Positions 42,624 to 49,538 of a DNA stretch of 64,000 nt are shown in pieces; the first letter of the stretch is position 1; each line of letters opens with the position of its first letter. Position numbers and translations under genes: made by a program. Source of the DNA: Streptomyces sp. HUAS 15-9 (GTDB lineage Bacteria; Actinomycetota; Actinomycetes; Streptomycetales; Streptomycetaceae); contig NZ_CP106798.1 in assembly GCF_025642155.1 (NCBI RefSeq), positions 4,216,001 through 4,280,000 of the forward strand. The letters are read 5' to 3'. The notes beneath the pieces were generated by a model, which ran no database searches, had not been told where the DNA came from, and saw nothing but the letters and a program-made list of their open reading frames with translations.

Positions 42624-43913
42624 ATGTCACGTTTCCGTATGTACCCGACGAGCGAGCAGGCGGGCATCATGCTCGGACACTGCGCGCACGCCCGGTATGT
42701 GTGGAACCTGGCTGTCGAGCAGCACTCGCACTGGTACAAGGGCCGCGGGGCGGCGCCCGGTTTCGCCGAGCAGTGCCGCCAGCTCACCGAGGCCCGGCGC
42801 GAGTGCGCGTGGCTCGGTGAGGGCAACGCGGATGTGCAGCAGCAGGCGCTGAAGGACTTCGCCCAGGCCAAGAACGCCAGGTTCACCTCCGGGTCCGGTG
42901 AGCCGACCTGGCGTAGGAAGCATGTGCACGAGGGCTTCCGCGTCATCGGCACCGACCGGGTGGCGGAGTTCGAGGCGGACGGCTCGCCGAAGCTGAACAC
43001 GAGGACCGGCAGGCAGGTCATGGGCCGGTCCGTTGTGGTGCGGAAGATCAACCGCCGGTGGGCTCAGGTCAAGGTGCCCGGCTGCGGCTGGGTCCGCTTC
43101 CGGCTCACCCGTGCCGAACTGCCGAAGGCGAAGACCTTCCGGGTCACCTTCAAGAACGGCCAGTGGCACATCGCGTTCGCGGTCGTCCCCGTGCCGATCG
43201 GCCCGCCCGGCACGGGTGAGGTCATCGGCATCGACCGGGGTGTGAAGATCACCGCCGCGCTGTCGGACGGCCGGAAGCTGAACTGTCCGCAGCTCAACGT
43301 CAAGGAGCGGGCCCAGATCCGTAAGCACCAGCGCCGCGCCGCCCGCGCGCCCAGGGGCAGCGAGCGCAAGAGAGCTGAGTACGCCAAGGCTGCCAAGCTC
43401 AAGGCGCGTGAGGCAGGTCGGCGCAAGGACTGGTGCGAAAAGACCTCAACGATGCTCGCCCGGACCTACGACGTGATCCGCTTTGAGAAGCTGAACATCA
43501 CGAACATGGCCGCCTCCGCGAAGGGGACGGTCGACCAGCCCGGCACGAACGTCAGGGCCAAGGCCGGACTGAACCGGGCGATCCTCGCCCAAGGCTGGGG
43601 CCTGCTGAGGCAGCGCACCGAGCACAAGGCACCAGGCCGGGTCGAGGACGTACCCGCACCCTTCACGTCCCTGCGGTGCAGCGCCTGCGGATGGATCGAG
43701 AAGAAGTCGCGCAAGAGCCAAGCCGACTTCGTCTGCGTGTCCTGCGGGTTCACCTGCAACGCCGATGAGAACGCAGCGAACAACGTCGCGGCAGGACAGG
43801 GCGGGATTCCCCGCCCCCGGCGAGCAGCCGGTGCCGGAGGGACAACAACGGCCGCGGGCCGCTCGAGTGTCCGTGAACCTCAACCCACCCGGGTTGGAAT
43901 CCCCCTCTTTTAA
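42624..43913 (+). CDS. tnpB: TnpB, IS200/IS605-type RNA-guided nuclease, no TnpA
   Basis: 429 residues. N-terminal MSRFRMYPTSEQAGIMLGHC and YVWNLAVEQ. RuvC residues are Asp204 (IGIDRGV), Glu288 (RFEKLNI) and Asp381 (NADENAANN), and the zinc ribbon is Cys352, Cys355, Cys371 and Cys374. All catalytic residues are present, so it should be competent to cut DNA guided by an omega RNA from its own 3' end. No tnpA is adjacent, so it is a solitary or non-autonomous copy. Start ATG 42624 lacks a clear ribosome site. Confidence 0.93.
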   Translation: MSRFRMYPTSEQAGIMLGHCAHARYVWNLAVEQHSHWYKGRGAAPGFAEQCRQLTEARRECAWLGEGNADVQQQALKDFAQAKNARFTSGSGEPTWRRKHVHEGFRVIGTDRVAEFEADGSPKLNTRTGRQVMGRSVVVRKINRRWAQVKVPGCGWVRFRLTRAELPKAKTFRVTFKNGQWHIAFAVVPVPIGPPGTGEVIGIDRGVKITAALSDGRKLNCPQLNVKERAQIRKHQRRAARAPRGSERKRAEYAKAAKLKAREAGRRKDWCEKTSTMLARTYDVIRFEKLNITNMAASAKGTVDQPGTNVRAKAGLNRAILAQGWGLLRQRTEHKAPGRVEDVPAPFTSLRCSACGWIEKKSRKSQADFVCVSCGFTCNADENAANNVAAGQGGIPRPRRAAGAGGTTTAAGRSSVREPQPTRVGIPLF

Positions 43914-43931
43914 GAGGGGGAGGATGTCAAC
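43860..43931 (+). ncRNA. Candidate omega RNA 3' scaffold / element right end
   Basis: CAACCC-ACCC-GGGTTG (43881-43896) and CCCCCTCTT-TT-AAGAGGGGG (43901-43920) form two stems over the tnpB stop codon, followed by AGGATGTCAA. This is the layout of TnpB-associated guide RNAs, with the element end near 43931 and the guide starting after it. The exact end is inferred. Confidence 0.5.
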
Positions 43932-44308
43932 ACGGAAGCTAGGGATCTGCGTACGACTCCCCCGCATAGAAGGTATGTACACCCAAAAGATGACAGAGGG
44001 ATCGATTCTTCCCCTCTTCCCACCCGTGTGTACGCCCCGACCAGATCAACCCCCGGCCTCTGCCGAAACCGGCTCCGGATCACCGCCCGTGGACGCAGGC
44101 CGGACAACAGCCGTCGTCCGCCGTCCCCGCCCCGCCAGTCGGCAGCCGACGCAGCCGGGGTGACCCTCCCGTGCGCTCGTGTCGCGTATCAGCATCCCCC
44201 ACTCCGCCCTCGGGCGGCGTCCCGGCGGCTTGCCCCAGCCGGTGAGGTGGAGGTACCAGGTGACAAGGACGCCGGCGGCGATCGGCGCCAGGCCCCCGGC
44301 GGGAAATG
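43932..44308. other. Non-coding stretch between TnpB element and tRNA-Arg
   Basis: About 375 bases with no frame that looks like protein in either direction. If the element ends at about 43931, the first 16-20 bases would be the TnpB guide. Confidence 0.4.
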
Positions 44309-44340
44309 CCAGAGGCCCCGGAGTGATCCGGGGCCTCTGG
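44309..44340 (-). terminator. Terminator of tRNA-Arg(ACG)
   Basis: CCAGAGGCCCCGGA / TCCGGGGCCTCTGG with a 4-base loop, just past the tRNA 3' end on the minus strand and followed there by CATTT. Confidence 0.8.
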
Positions 44341-44347
44341 CATGTTG

Positions 44348-44420
44348 CGCACTCGGCAGGATTCGAACCTGCAACCTTCTGATCCGTAGTCAGATGCTCT
44401 ATCCGTTAAGCTACGAGTGC
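44348..44420 (-). tRNA. tRNA-Arg(ACG)
   Basis: A 73-base tRNA. Acceptor GCACTCG/CGAGTGC, anticodon stem TCTGA/TCAGA with loop CTACGGA (anticodon ACG), T-arm GCAGGTTCGAATCCTGC. A34 of this tRNA is the substrate of TadA at 23422. Confidence 0.97.
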
Positions 44421-44602
44421 CTGTTTTTTGTTTTTCTGTCTCCGGTCCCGGCCCTTCCGGCCCGCTCGCGGCGACAGGAAGAACATTACATGACTGCCGC
44501 CGTCATGTGAAATCCATTAGCCGCACCCCTTGTGACCTGCGGAAACGCCAGAAACGCCAGGACCGGTTGGGGACGCTGGGAGCGCCGGGAACGCCGGGAA
44601 CG

Positions 44603-44636
44603 CCGAAGCCCCGGTCCGTGGGGACCGGGGCTTCGG
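44603..44636 (-). terminator. Terminator left of the AICE attachment site
   Basis: CCGAAGCCCCGGTCC / GGACCGGGGCTTCGG with loop GTGG. It is the native terminator of tRNA-Ser(GCT), left on the chromosomal side of the junction. Confidence 0.8.
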
Positions 44637-44647
44637 TGATCGAGCGC

Positions 44648-44703
44648 GGAGGCGGAGGGATTTGAACCCTCGATGGGCTTTAAGGCCCAAACCGCATTAG
44701 CAG
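44648..44703 (-). repeat. tRNA-Ser(GCT) 3' half, left attachment site of the AICE
   Basis: On the minus strand it reads from the anticodon loop CTGCTAA through the long variable arm TGGGCCTTAAAGCCCA, T-arm GAGGGTTCAAATCCCTC and acceptor CGCCTCC. To the right (44704 on) no D-arm or 5' acceptor is found, so the tRNA is split at its anticodon loop. Confidence 0.88.
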
Positions 44704-44861
44704 TGTGTTGCCTGTCGTATGGGGACGAAGGTTCACGACTGCCCCAGACGCTCCGCCGCAGGTCAGGGCCGCATTGCCGTCCGGCGTGGTTGACCCTCGT
44801 CGGAACGCGTACGGGCCTCTTGGTGCCAGCGCGGTGCCAGCACGGAGGCTGTGCGAGCAGC

Positions 44862-45071
44862 TCAGTGCAGGTCGGTTCGCGTGCCCTGTCCGAGGCGTTG
44901 GAACCTGATGATCGTGGCGGGTCGCCAGACGGGCGAGCGCCCGAAGGTCTTGTCAGGCGCGGGCAGTTCGCCGCGCCCTCGGGAGCGGTACGCCCTGATC
45001 GTCTGCTCGTTCACGCCCCAGTGTTCGGCGACCTCGGCGATGGTCCAGTAGTCGGCGTTCGGGTCGGCCAT
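44862..45071 (-). CDS. MerR/excisionase-like helix-turn-helix protein
   Basis: 69 residues. MADPNADYWTIAEVAEHWGV, NEQTIRAYRSRGRGELPAPD and a C-terminal beta hairpin (FGRSPVWRPATIIRFQRLG) form a winged helix like excisionases and MerR DNA-binding domains. ATG 45071 follows AGGGGG. First gene inside the element from the left end, reading toward att; it could be an Xis or a copy-control regulator. Confidence 0.8.
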   Translation of the reverse strand: MADPNADYWTIAEVAEHWGVNEQTIRAYRSRGRGELPAPDKTFGRSPVWRPATIIRFQRLGQGTRTDLH

Positions 45072-45124
45072 GAGGTACCCCCTGTCCGGAACTTTGGCCG
45101 TTCGATGTTGACAAGGTGTACGGC

Positions 45125-45352
45125 TCAGGCGTCCCCAGGCGCGTCGCCGGGGGCCGGGTTCTCCGCGCCGGCCAGCACGATGCGCCGCACCTGCTGGCGC
45201 GTGTACCCCGTCGCCTCACAGATGTCCTTCTGGGGAACGTCGTCCGCGTCCGCCTGCCGGATCGCCACTGCGAGCTCCTGCCGCAGGATCTCCGTCCGCC
45301 GCTCGGCATCCCTGAAGCGCTGCGCCATCTGCGCCAGTGATCGCTTATCCAT
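45125..45352 (-). CDS. Small helix-turn-helix protein
   Basis: 75 residues from ATG 45352: MDKRSLAQMAQRFRDAERRT, then ELAVAIRQADADDVPQKDIC and EATGYTRQQVRRIVLAGAEN, a resolvase/sigma-like HTH. An upstream in-frame start at 45379 is possible. It shares a divergent control region with the rightward operon starting at 45563, where a 15-bp palindrome lies. Confidence 0.75.
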   Translation of the reverse strand: MDKRSLAQMAQRFRDAERRTEILRQELAVAIRQADADDVPQKDICEATGYTRQQVRRIVLAGAENPAPGDAPGDA

Positions 45353-45435
45353 GGCACATAGTGTTCCATCCGTCGTCACGGAACCTGATGTTACGCAGAT
45401 TGGCCATGTTGTCCAGCGTCAGAACGCTTGACGAT

Positions 45436-45450
45436 GGAACACGATGTTCC
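45436..45450. promoter_or_regulatory. GGAACACGATGTTCC palindrome in the divergent region
   Basis: A perfect 15-bp palindrome with half-site copies TGTTCC at 45363 and GGAAC at 45381. Located between the leftward HTH genes and the rightward transfer operon, it is a candidate operator of the element's transfer repressor. Confidence 0.6.
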
Positions 45451-45562
45451 CTAGAGTGGAGGTGTCGGAAGGGAAACCGGACGACAAACGCAAGCGGCCC
45501 CCGGCGGTGTTGGAGCACCGACCGAGGGCCTACGGAACCACCTGCAGTAACAGGGAGAACCG

Positions 45563-46045
45563 ATGCTCAACCTTCTCATGGCCCCCCGCACCGGTCGTAC
45601 GGTGCGCGGCCTAATCGGCTCGCTGGTCGAGTCCGCGGCCGACGCCATCCGGTCCATCGCCCCCGCCATCGAGCAGGCCGGCGAGACCGCCATCGCCCCC
45701 GACCCGGCCGACGTCTACACCGACGACGACATGCCCGAGGCCGAGACCATCGAGGCCGCCGCCCGCGAGTACGAGCGCGCCGCCGACCAGGCCCGCCGCG
45801 CCGACCGCGGCAAGCGTGCCGCGAAGAAGATCCTCGACAAGCTGCCCGCCGGCATCTACGGCACGTGGCGGGTGTTCCGCACCCCGTCGTCCCGGCAGAC
45901 CCCGGACCTCGCCGCCATCACCGCCACCTACAAGCGGCTCGGCCTCGGGCCGGTCCCGATGAAGCCCTGCGCCCCGTCCCTGAAGGTCGAGCTGGTCGAG
46001 GTCGCCCCGGCCGCCGACGAGATCCTGGTGGGGGTGGCTGTCTGA
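45563..46045 (+). CDS. AICE hypothetical protein, first gene of transfer operon
   Basis: 160 residues. MLNLLMAPRTGRTVRGLIGS, an acidic stretch (YTDDDMPEAETIEAAAREYE), a coiled-coil-like basic helix (RAADQARRADRGKRAAKKIL) and a C-terminal beta region. Ribosome site CAGGGAGAAC. The stop overlaps the next ATG (TGATG). No family known to me; it begins a chain of coupled small genes leading to the FtsK-like ATPase. Confidence 0.7.
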   Translation: MLNLLMAPRTGRTVRGLIGSLVESAADAIRSIAPAIEQAGETAIAPDPADVYTDDDMPEAETIEAAAREYERAADQARRADRGKRAAKKILDKLPAGIYGTWRVFRTPSSRQTPDLAAITATYKRLGLGPVPMKPCAPSLKVELVEVAPAADEILVGVAV

Positions 46046-46569
46046 TGGACGTCACCACCAACACGCTGCCCGCCGTCCCCACGCCCGCCAAGCCCGCCGG
46101 CATTGAACTGGCGGAGGGCGTCACCCTCGACCAGCTGCTCGCCGCACTGCCCGGCGCTGTCGACCAGGCGATGCGGACCGCCCTCCCTGGCCACTACTCG
46201 CAAGAGGTCGCAGAGCGGATCGCCGCCGAGATGATCGCCAGTCTCCGCCAGTCCCGGCAGGACACACCCTCCGCGTGCCCCGTGTACCGCGACTGCGAGG
46301 ACCGGGACCCGGGCCACTACGACCACTACAACCACCGGCTCCGAGTGACCGGCGAGGACGGCAGCACCATCCTCGACGCCGGCATGGCCGCCCTCTCCGG
46401 CGACGACACCCGTCCCGTGGTCTACCTGCGCAACGAGGACTTCGCCGACGCGGCCGCGGCCCACGCGAAGACGGCCGAGCTTCGGCAGCTGCTCGACCAG
46501 GTGGACGCGATGGCCGACCGGGTCTTCGCCGACCACAAGGCCAGCCGCGCGCAAGGCGGCGCCCGATGA
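46045..46569 (+). CDS. AICE hypothetical protein with Cys/His-rich motif
   Basis: 174 residues. An N-terminal helical part (EGVTLDQLLAALPGAVDQAM, YSQEVAERIAAEMIASLRQS) is followed by a CPVYRDCEDRDPGHYDHYNH segment that may bind zinc, a beta domain (TRPVVYLRNEDFADAAAAHA) and a final helix. The architecture resembles 46916 (Cys-x3/4-Cys-His, beta sheet, helix), suggesting related function. Coupled by TGATG upstream and ATGA downstream. Confidence 0.7.
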   Translation: MDVTTNTLPAVPTPAKPAGIELAEGVTLDQLLAALPGAVDQAMRTALPGHYSQEVAERIAAEMIASLRQSRQDTPSACPVYRDCEDRDPGHYDHYNHRLRVTGEDGSTILDAGMAALSGDDTRPVVYLRNEDFADAAAAHAKTAELRQLLDQVDAMADRVFADHKASRAQGGAR

Positions 46570-46919
46570 CCGAGACCACCGCGGCGCCCAGCACTCAGCT
46601 GGGCGCCCTGCCCCCGGCAGCCGTCAACCTGCTCGCCGCCCTCGTCGAAGCCCTCGACATCCCCCACCCCGCCTGCATGGGCGGGCAGGCCGAACACGAC
46701 CGCATCCTCAACGAGCGAGTCATGTACGCCCGGCTCGCGCTCCGCAGCGTCCTCGCCGGCAACACCCTCGGCATCGAGTGGGACACCAACTACCTGCGCG
46801 AGCGGCTCGCCGAGCACCCGCCCACCACGTACGTCACCCACGAGCAGGCGCAGGCCGCGCTCGCCGAGGGCAAGACCTGGACCGAGGCCGTCACCCTCCC
46901 CGCCGAGGACGACCGGTGA
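46566..46919 (+). CDS. AICE hypothetical helical protein
   Basis: 117 residues: MTETTAAPSTQLGALPPAAV, AALVEALDIPHPACMGGQAE, RVMYARLALRSVLAGNTLGI and a Thr/Glu-rich C-terminus. Mostly helical. Starts at ATGA overlapping the previous stop and ends at GTGA overlapping the next start. No family recognised. Confidence 0.7.
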   Translation: MTETTAAPSTQLGALPPAAVNLLAALVEALDIPHPACMGGQAEHDRILNERVMYARLALRSVLAGNTLGIEWDTNYLRERLAEHPPTTYVTHEQAQAALAEGKTWTEAVTLPAEDDR

Positions 46920-47293
46920 CCGCGCCCCGGACCGTCACGGTCCACACCCTCGACCACGGCACCCTCGACATCCGCTGCCCCGACTGGTGCACCGGCCACG
47001 AGGACACCCCGCAGTACCGCGTCGACGTCGTCCACGTCGGACCCGACGAGCCGCTCACACTGCCCACCCGGCGCGGCCCGATCACCAACCTGGCCACCGC
47101 CCTGGAAGTCCGGCCGTTCGCCTCCGAGACGTTCCTGCGGACGCCGTTCGTCAACGTCGAGATCAGCGGCGACTGGTACCCCACCGGGCTGGCCGGCCTG
47201 GAAGCGATGGCCGACGTCCTCGCCGAGCAGGCCGAGCAGCTGCGCGAGCGCGCCCGCCGCCTGGCCTTACTGCTGCACGAGGGCCGCCGATGA
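46916..47293 (+). CDS. AICE hypothetical protein, DUF6907-like
   Basis: 125 residues from GTG 46916. It has TLDIRCPDWCTGHEDTPQYR, a Cys-x3-Cys-x2-His motif, a beta sheet (RPFASETFLRTPFVNVEISG) and a long C-terminal helix (ADVLAEQAEQLRERARRLAL). Small proteins with this CPxWC..H start are frequent on Streptomyces elements and of unknown role. Confidence 0.75.
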   Translation: MTAPRTVTVHTLDHGTLDIRCPDWCTGHEDTPQYRVDVVHVGPDEPLTLPTRRGPITNLATALEVRPFASETFLRTPFVNVEISGDWYPTGLAGLEAMADVLAEQAEQLRERARRLALLLHEGRR

Positions 47294-47487
47294 GCTCCCG
47301 CTGGCCCGTACGTCGGCCGACCGAGCACGCCGCCTTACGCGCGGTGTGCCGGTCGGCCCGGCCCCTTCCCCCTGTCCCCGCCTTGATGGCTGCGCTGCTC
47401 GAAGCGAACGAACGCCGCGACCGCGAGGCCGTGACCCTGTGCGCCCACCGTGTCGTGCGCGCCGCCACCCCGGAGGTCGGCGAATGA
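47290..47487 (+). CDS. AICE small basic protein (65 aa)
   Basis: MSSRWPVRRPTEHAALRAVC then PVPALMAALLEANERRDREA and a C-terminal helix. ATG overlaps the previous stop by ATGA, and its stop overlaps the next ATG, so it is translated within the coupled chain. No family recognised. Confidence 0.65.
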   Translation: MSSRWPVRRPTEHAALRAVCRSARPLPPVPALMAALLEANERRDREAVTLCAHRVVRAATPEVGE

Positions 47488-48614
47488 ACACCAGAGAACT
47501 GACCCGCGGGCAGGCCGTCGTACTCGGCGCGGCCGCCGTCGCCATGGTCGCCGTCGGAGGCTTCGGCGCCTGGGGCACCTACAGCAACGCCGTGTCCGCC
47601 TTCCACCGGCAGGCGACCGCGGCCGGCGTCGTCGCCGCCGGAGAGGGCCTCACACTCATCCTCGCCCTCATCATGCTCGGACGGACGATGCTCAACATGC
47701 CGTCACCCGCCGTGGTCCGGGGCGGCATGTGGCTCGCCCCACTGTCCGCGAGCGCCATCGGCGTGGCCATCGCCAGCGACATCCGCGAAGCCGCCGTGTA
47801 CGCGGTCACCCCGCTCGCCATGTCCGGCGCCGCCGAGGGCCTCGGCCTCATCGCCCGGAGCATCGTCGTCTACCGCACCGGCATCGACGCCGAGGTGGTA
47901 CGCCGCAACGCGGACGCCGCCCGGCAACTCGCCTTCAACCGGGCCGTCGCCGACGGCCACCCCGACGACCGCAAGAAGAAGGCCGCAGTCCGCCGCTACT
48001 GGCGCCTCGCCCGGTACGTGGGTGTGGGTGACGCCGAGCTCGGCGCCGGCCTGGTCGACGTGCAGCGCGTCCGCGTCCGCGAGGGAGCTGATGCGGCCCT
48101 CGCATCCATGTACGGCGCGGCCTATGAGACTGTCAGCCCGGCAGTCTCAAACCCGCCCCGGGCGGCGTCCGCGACGGAGGTGCTGCGCGCCCGCTTCGCC
48201 GGCATGGACCCGGCCGACGCCATCCGGTTCGCACACGATGCGCGACCTGATGCGCCCCCGGCCGAACTCGCCGCGATCCTCGGCACCTACGACGTCCACG
48301 TCGACCCGGTAGCGGTCGCCCTGGTCCTCGGCGAGCAGCCCCCGGAGTACACGGTCGAGCGCCCTGATGCGGCCGCGCATCAACAGGTCAGCCCGCCTAT
48401 CGGCGAGTTGGAGCCGGTCACGTTGGAGGCCGCGGTGATCGAGGCCGCATCAGCCCTGGGACCGGATGCGAAACCGCGGGAGATCGTCGAGCACGTCGAG
48501 CGTCACCGGCGCCTGGTGGTCACAGAGCCCTACGTGCGCACCGCCCTGTCTAGGGCGGCGAAGAAGACCGAGCCGGTCTCTCCGGCCAATCCCATGGAAG
48601 GCGGATACGCGTGA
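47484..48614 (+). CDS. AICE membrane protein, transfer/Spd-type
   Basis: 376 residues. Four membrane helices lie in the first 125 residues (AVVLGAAAVAMVAVGGFGAW, GEGLTLILALIMLGRTML, GGMWLAPLSASAIGVAIAS, LAMSGAAEGLGLIARSIVVY). A cytoplasmic basic region follows (HPDDRKKKAAVRRYWRLARY) and a C-terminal helix-turn-helix-like half (LGPDAKPREIVEHVERHRRL, YVRTALSRAAKK). Position upstream of the DNA pump fits spread (Spd)-type proteins that help plasmid movement along septa. Confidence 0.7.
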   Translation: MNTRELTRGQAVVLGAAAVAMVAVGGFGAWGTYSNAVSAFHRQATAAGVVAAGEGLTLILALIMLGRTMLNMPSPAVVRGGMWLAPLSASAIGVAIASDIREAAVYAVTPLAMSGAAEGLGLIARSIVVYRTGIDAEVVRRNADAARQLAFNRAVADGHPDDRKKKAAVRRYWRLARYVGVGDAELGAGLVDVQRVRVREGADAALASMYGAAYETVSPAVSNPPRAASATEVLRARFAGMDPADAIRFAHDARPDAPPAELAAILGTYDVHVDPVAVALVLGEQPPEYTVERPDAAAHQQVSPPIGELEPVTLEAAVIEAASALGPDAKPREIVEHVERHRRLVVTEPYVRTALSRAAKKTEPVSPANPMEGGYA

Positions 48615-48787
48615 TGCGCTGGCTCATCCTCGGCGCCCTGCTCGGGTTGCTCCTGCTGTACCCGTCCCTCCTCGCCGCCGTGCTCACGATCGCCGTGGCG
48701 CTTCTGTCCAAGCCCCTCGTCGTCGCGTTCGCCGCCGGCCTCGCGGCCCGCCCGTACCTGCCCCGGATCCGGAGGTGGGCACGATGA
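48611..48787 (+). CDS. AICE small membrane protein (58 aa)
   Basis: From GTG 48611 (or ATG 48614): MRWLILGALLGLLLLYPSLL, then LTIAVALLSKPLVVAFAAGL and a short basic tail PYLPRIRRWAR. Two closely spaced hydrophobic helices. GTGA overlap upstream and ATGA downstream. Probably a Spd-type helper. Confidence 0.75.
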   Translation: MMRWLILGALLGLLLLYPSLLAAVLTIAVALLSKPLVVAFAAGLAARPYLPRIRRWAR

Positions 48788-49095
48788 GCGACGCCCTGGA
48801 CAAGGCCGCCCGCGAGGCGGTCGAGGCCGCCGACAACTCGGAGATGGTCCGGAGCATCGCCGCGATCCTCGCCGCGCAGCAGCTGCTCAACCAGCAGCAG
48901 GCGCCGGCCTACCAGCAGCAGCCCGCCAAGTCCGAGTTCGACGCCAAGAAGTGGGTCGTCATCGGCGGCGTGGTCGTCTCCGTCGGCCTGGTCGGCGCCC
49001 TGTTCGCCGTGGCCATCGCCATCGGGGCGACCTGCGCGACGGCCTGCCTGCTCATCCTGCGCTCGATGTGGCGCGACTACCTGAAGGGGAAGTGA
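48784..49095 (+). CDS. AICE membrane protein, Spd-type
   Basis: 103 residues. An acidic helical start (ALDKAAREAVEAADNSEMVR), a Gln-rich linker (QQLLNQQQAPAYQQQPA) and a long hydrophobic hairpin (WVVIGGVVVSVGLVGALFAV, AIAIGATCATACLLIL) with a basic tail RSMWRDYLKGK. Coupled by ATGA to the previous gene. Confidence 0.75.
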   Translation: MSDALDKAAREAVEAADNSEMVRSIAAILAAQQLLNQQQAPAYQQQPAKSEFDAKKWVVIGGVVVSVGLVGALFAVAIAIGATCATACLLILRSMWRDYLKGK

Positions 49096-49096
49096 C

Positions 49097-49258
49097 ATGC
49101 AGCACCGGATCTGGGTCGAGCCCGAGCACCGCGGCGGCGGCCGCTACACGTTCAACTGGTACTGCACCTGCCAGGCCAAGGGCTACGGGCACCGCAGCCG
49201 AGGCCTTGCTCAGAACGAGGCGAACGCCCACCTGAAGCGCGAGGGAGGCCGCTCCTGA
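49097..49258 (+). CDS. AICE small transfer-region protein (53 aa)
   Basis: MQHRIWVEPEHRGGGRYTFN, WYCTCQAKGYGHRSRG and a C-terminal helix. Small Cys-containing proteins at this place in Streptomyces elements are often called mobile element transfer proteins; the function is not known. ATG 49097 follows AAGGGGAAG; its stop overlaps the next ATG. Confidence 0.7.
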   Translation: MQHRIWVEPEHRGGGRYTFNWYCTCQAKGYGHRSRGLAQNEANAHLKREGGRS

Positions 49259-49452
49259 TGGCCGGGCAGCCCCTCAGCAAGACCGGGCCGCTCACCGCGG
49301 CCGAGACCGCCCGCGTGATCCTCCTCGGACACCGCGCCCTCACAGCGAAGAACCCTCGGAAGGCAAGGCAGTTCGAGGCGCAGGCGGACCGGATCATCGC
49401 CGCCGCTGAAGCCCGCGAGGCAGAGCGGGCCAAGACCCGACGCAAGAAGTAG
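49258..49452 (+). CDS. AICE small basic helical protein (64 aa)
   Basis: MAGQPLSKTGPLTAAETARV, then GHRALTAKNPRKARQFEAQA and AAEAREAERAKTRRKK. Entirely helical and strongly basic at the end, so DNA or RNA contact is possible. Starts in TGATG with the previous gene. A GC-rich hairpin (about 49458-49500) then separates it from the ATPase. Confidence 0.7.
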   Translation: MAGQPLSKTGPLTAAETARVILLGHRALTAKNPRKARQFEAQADRIIAAAEAREAERAKTRRKK

Positions 49453-49538
49453 CGCCACGGGGCGGCCGCATCCCGGCCAAGGCATCGCCGGCCGCCCCGT
49501 GCCTCCCGTCCCTCAGCAAGAGACAAGGAACCACCAGC

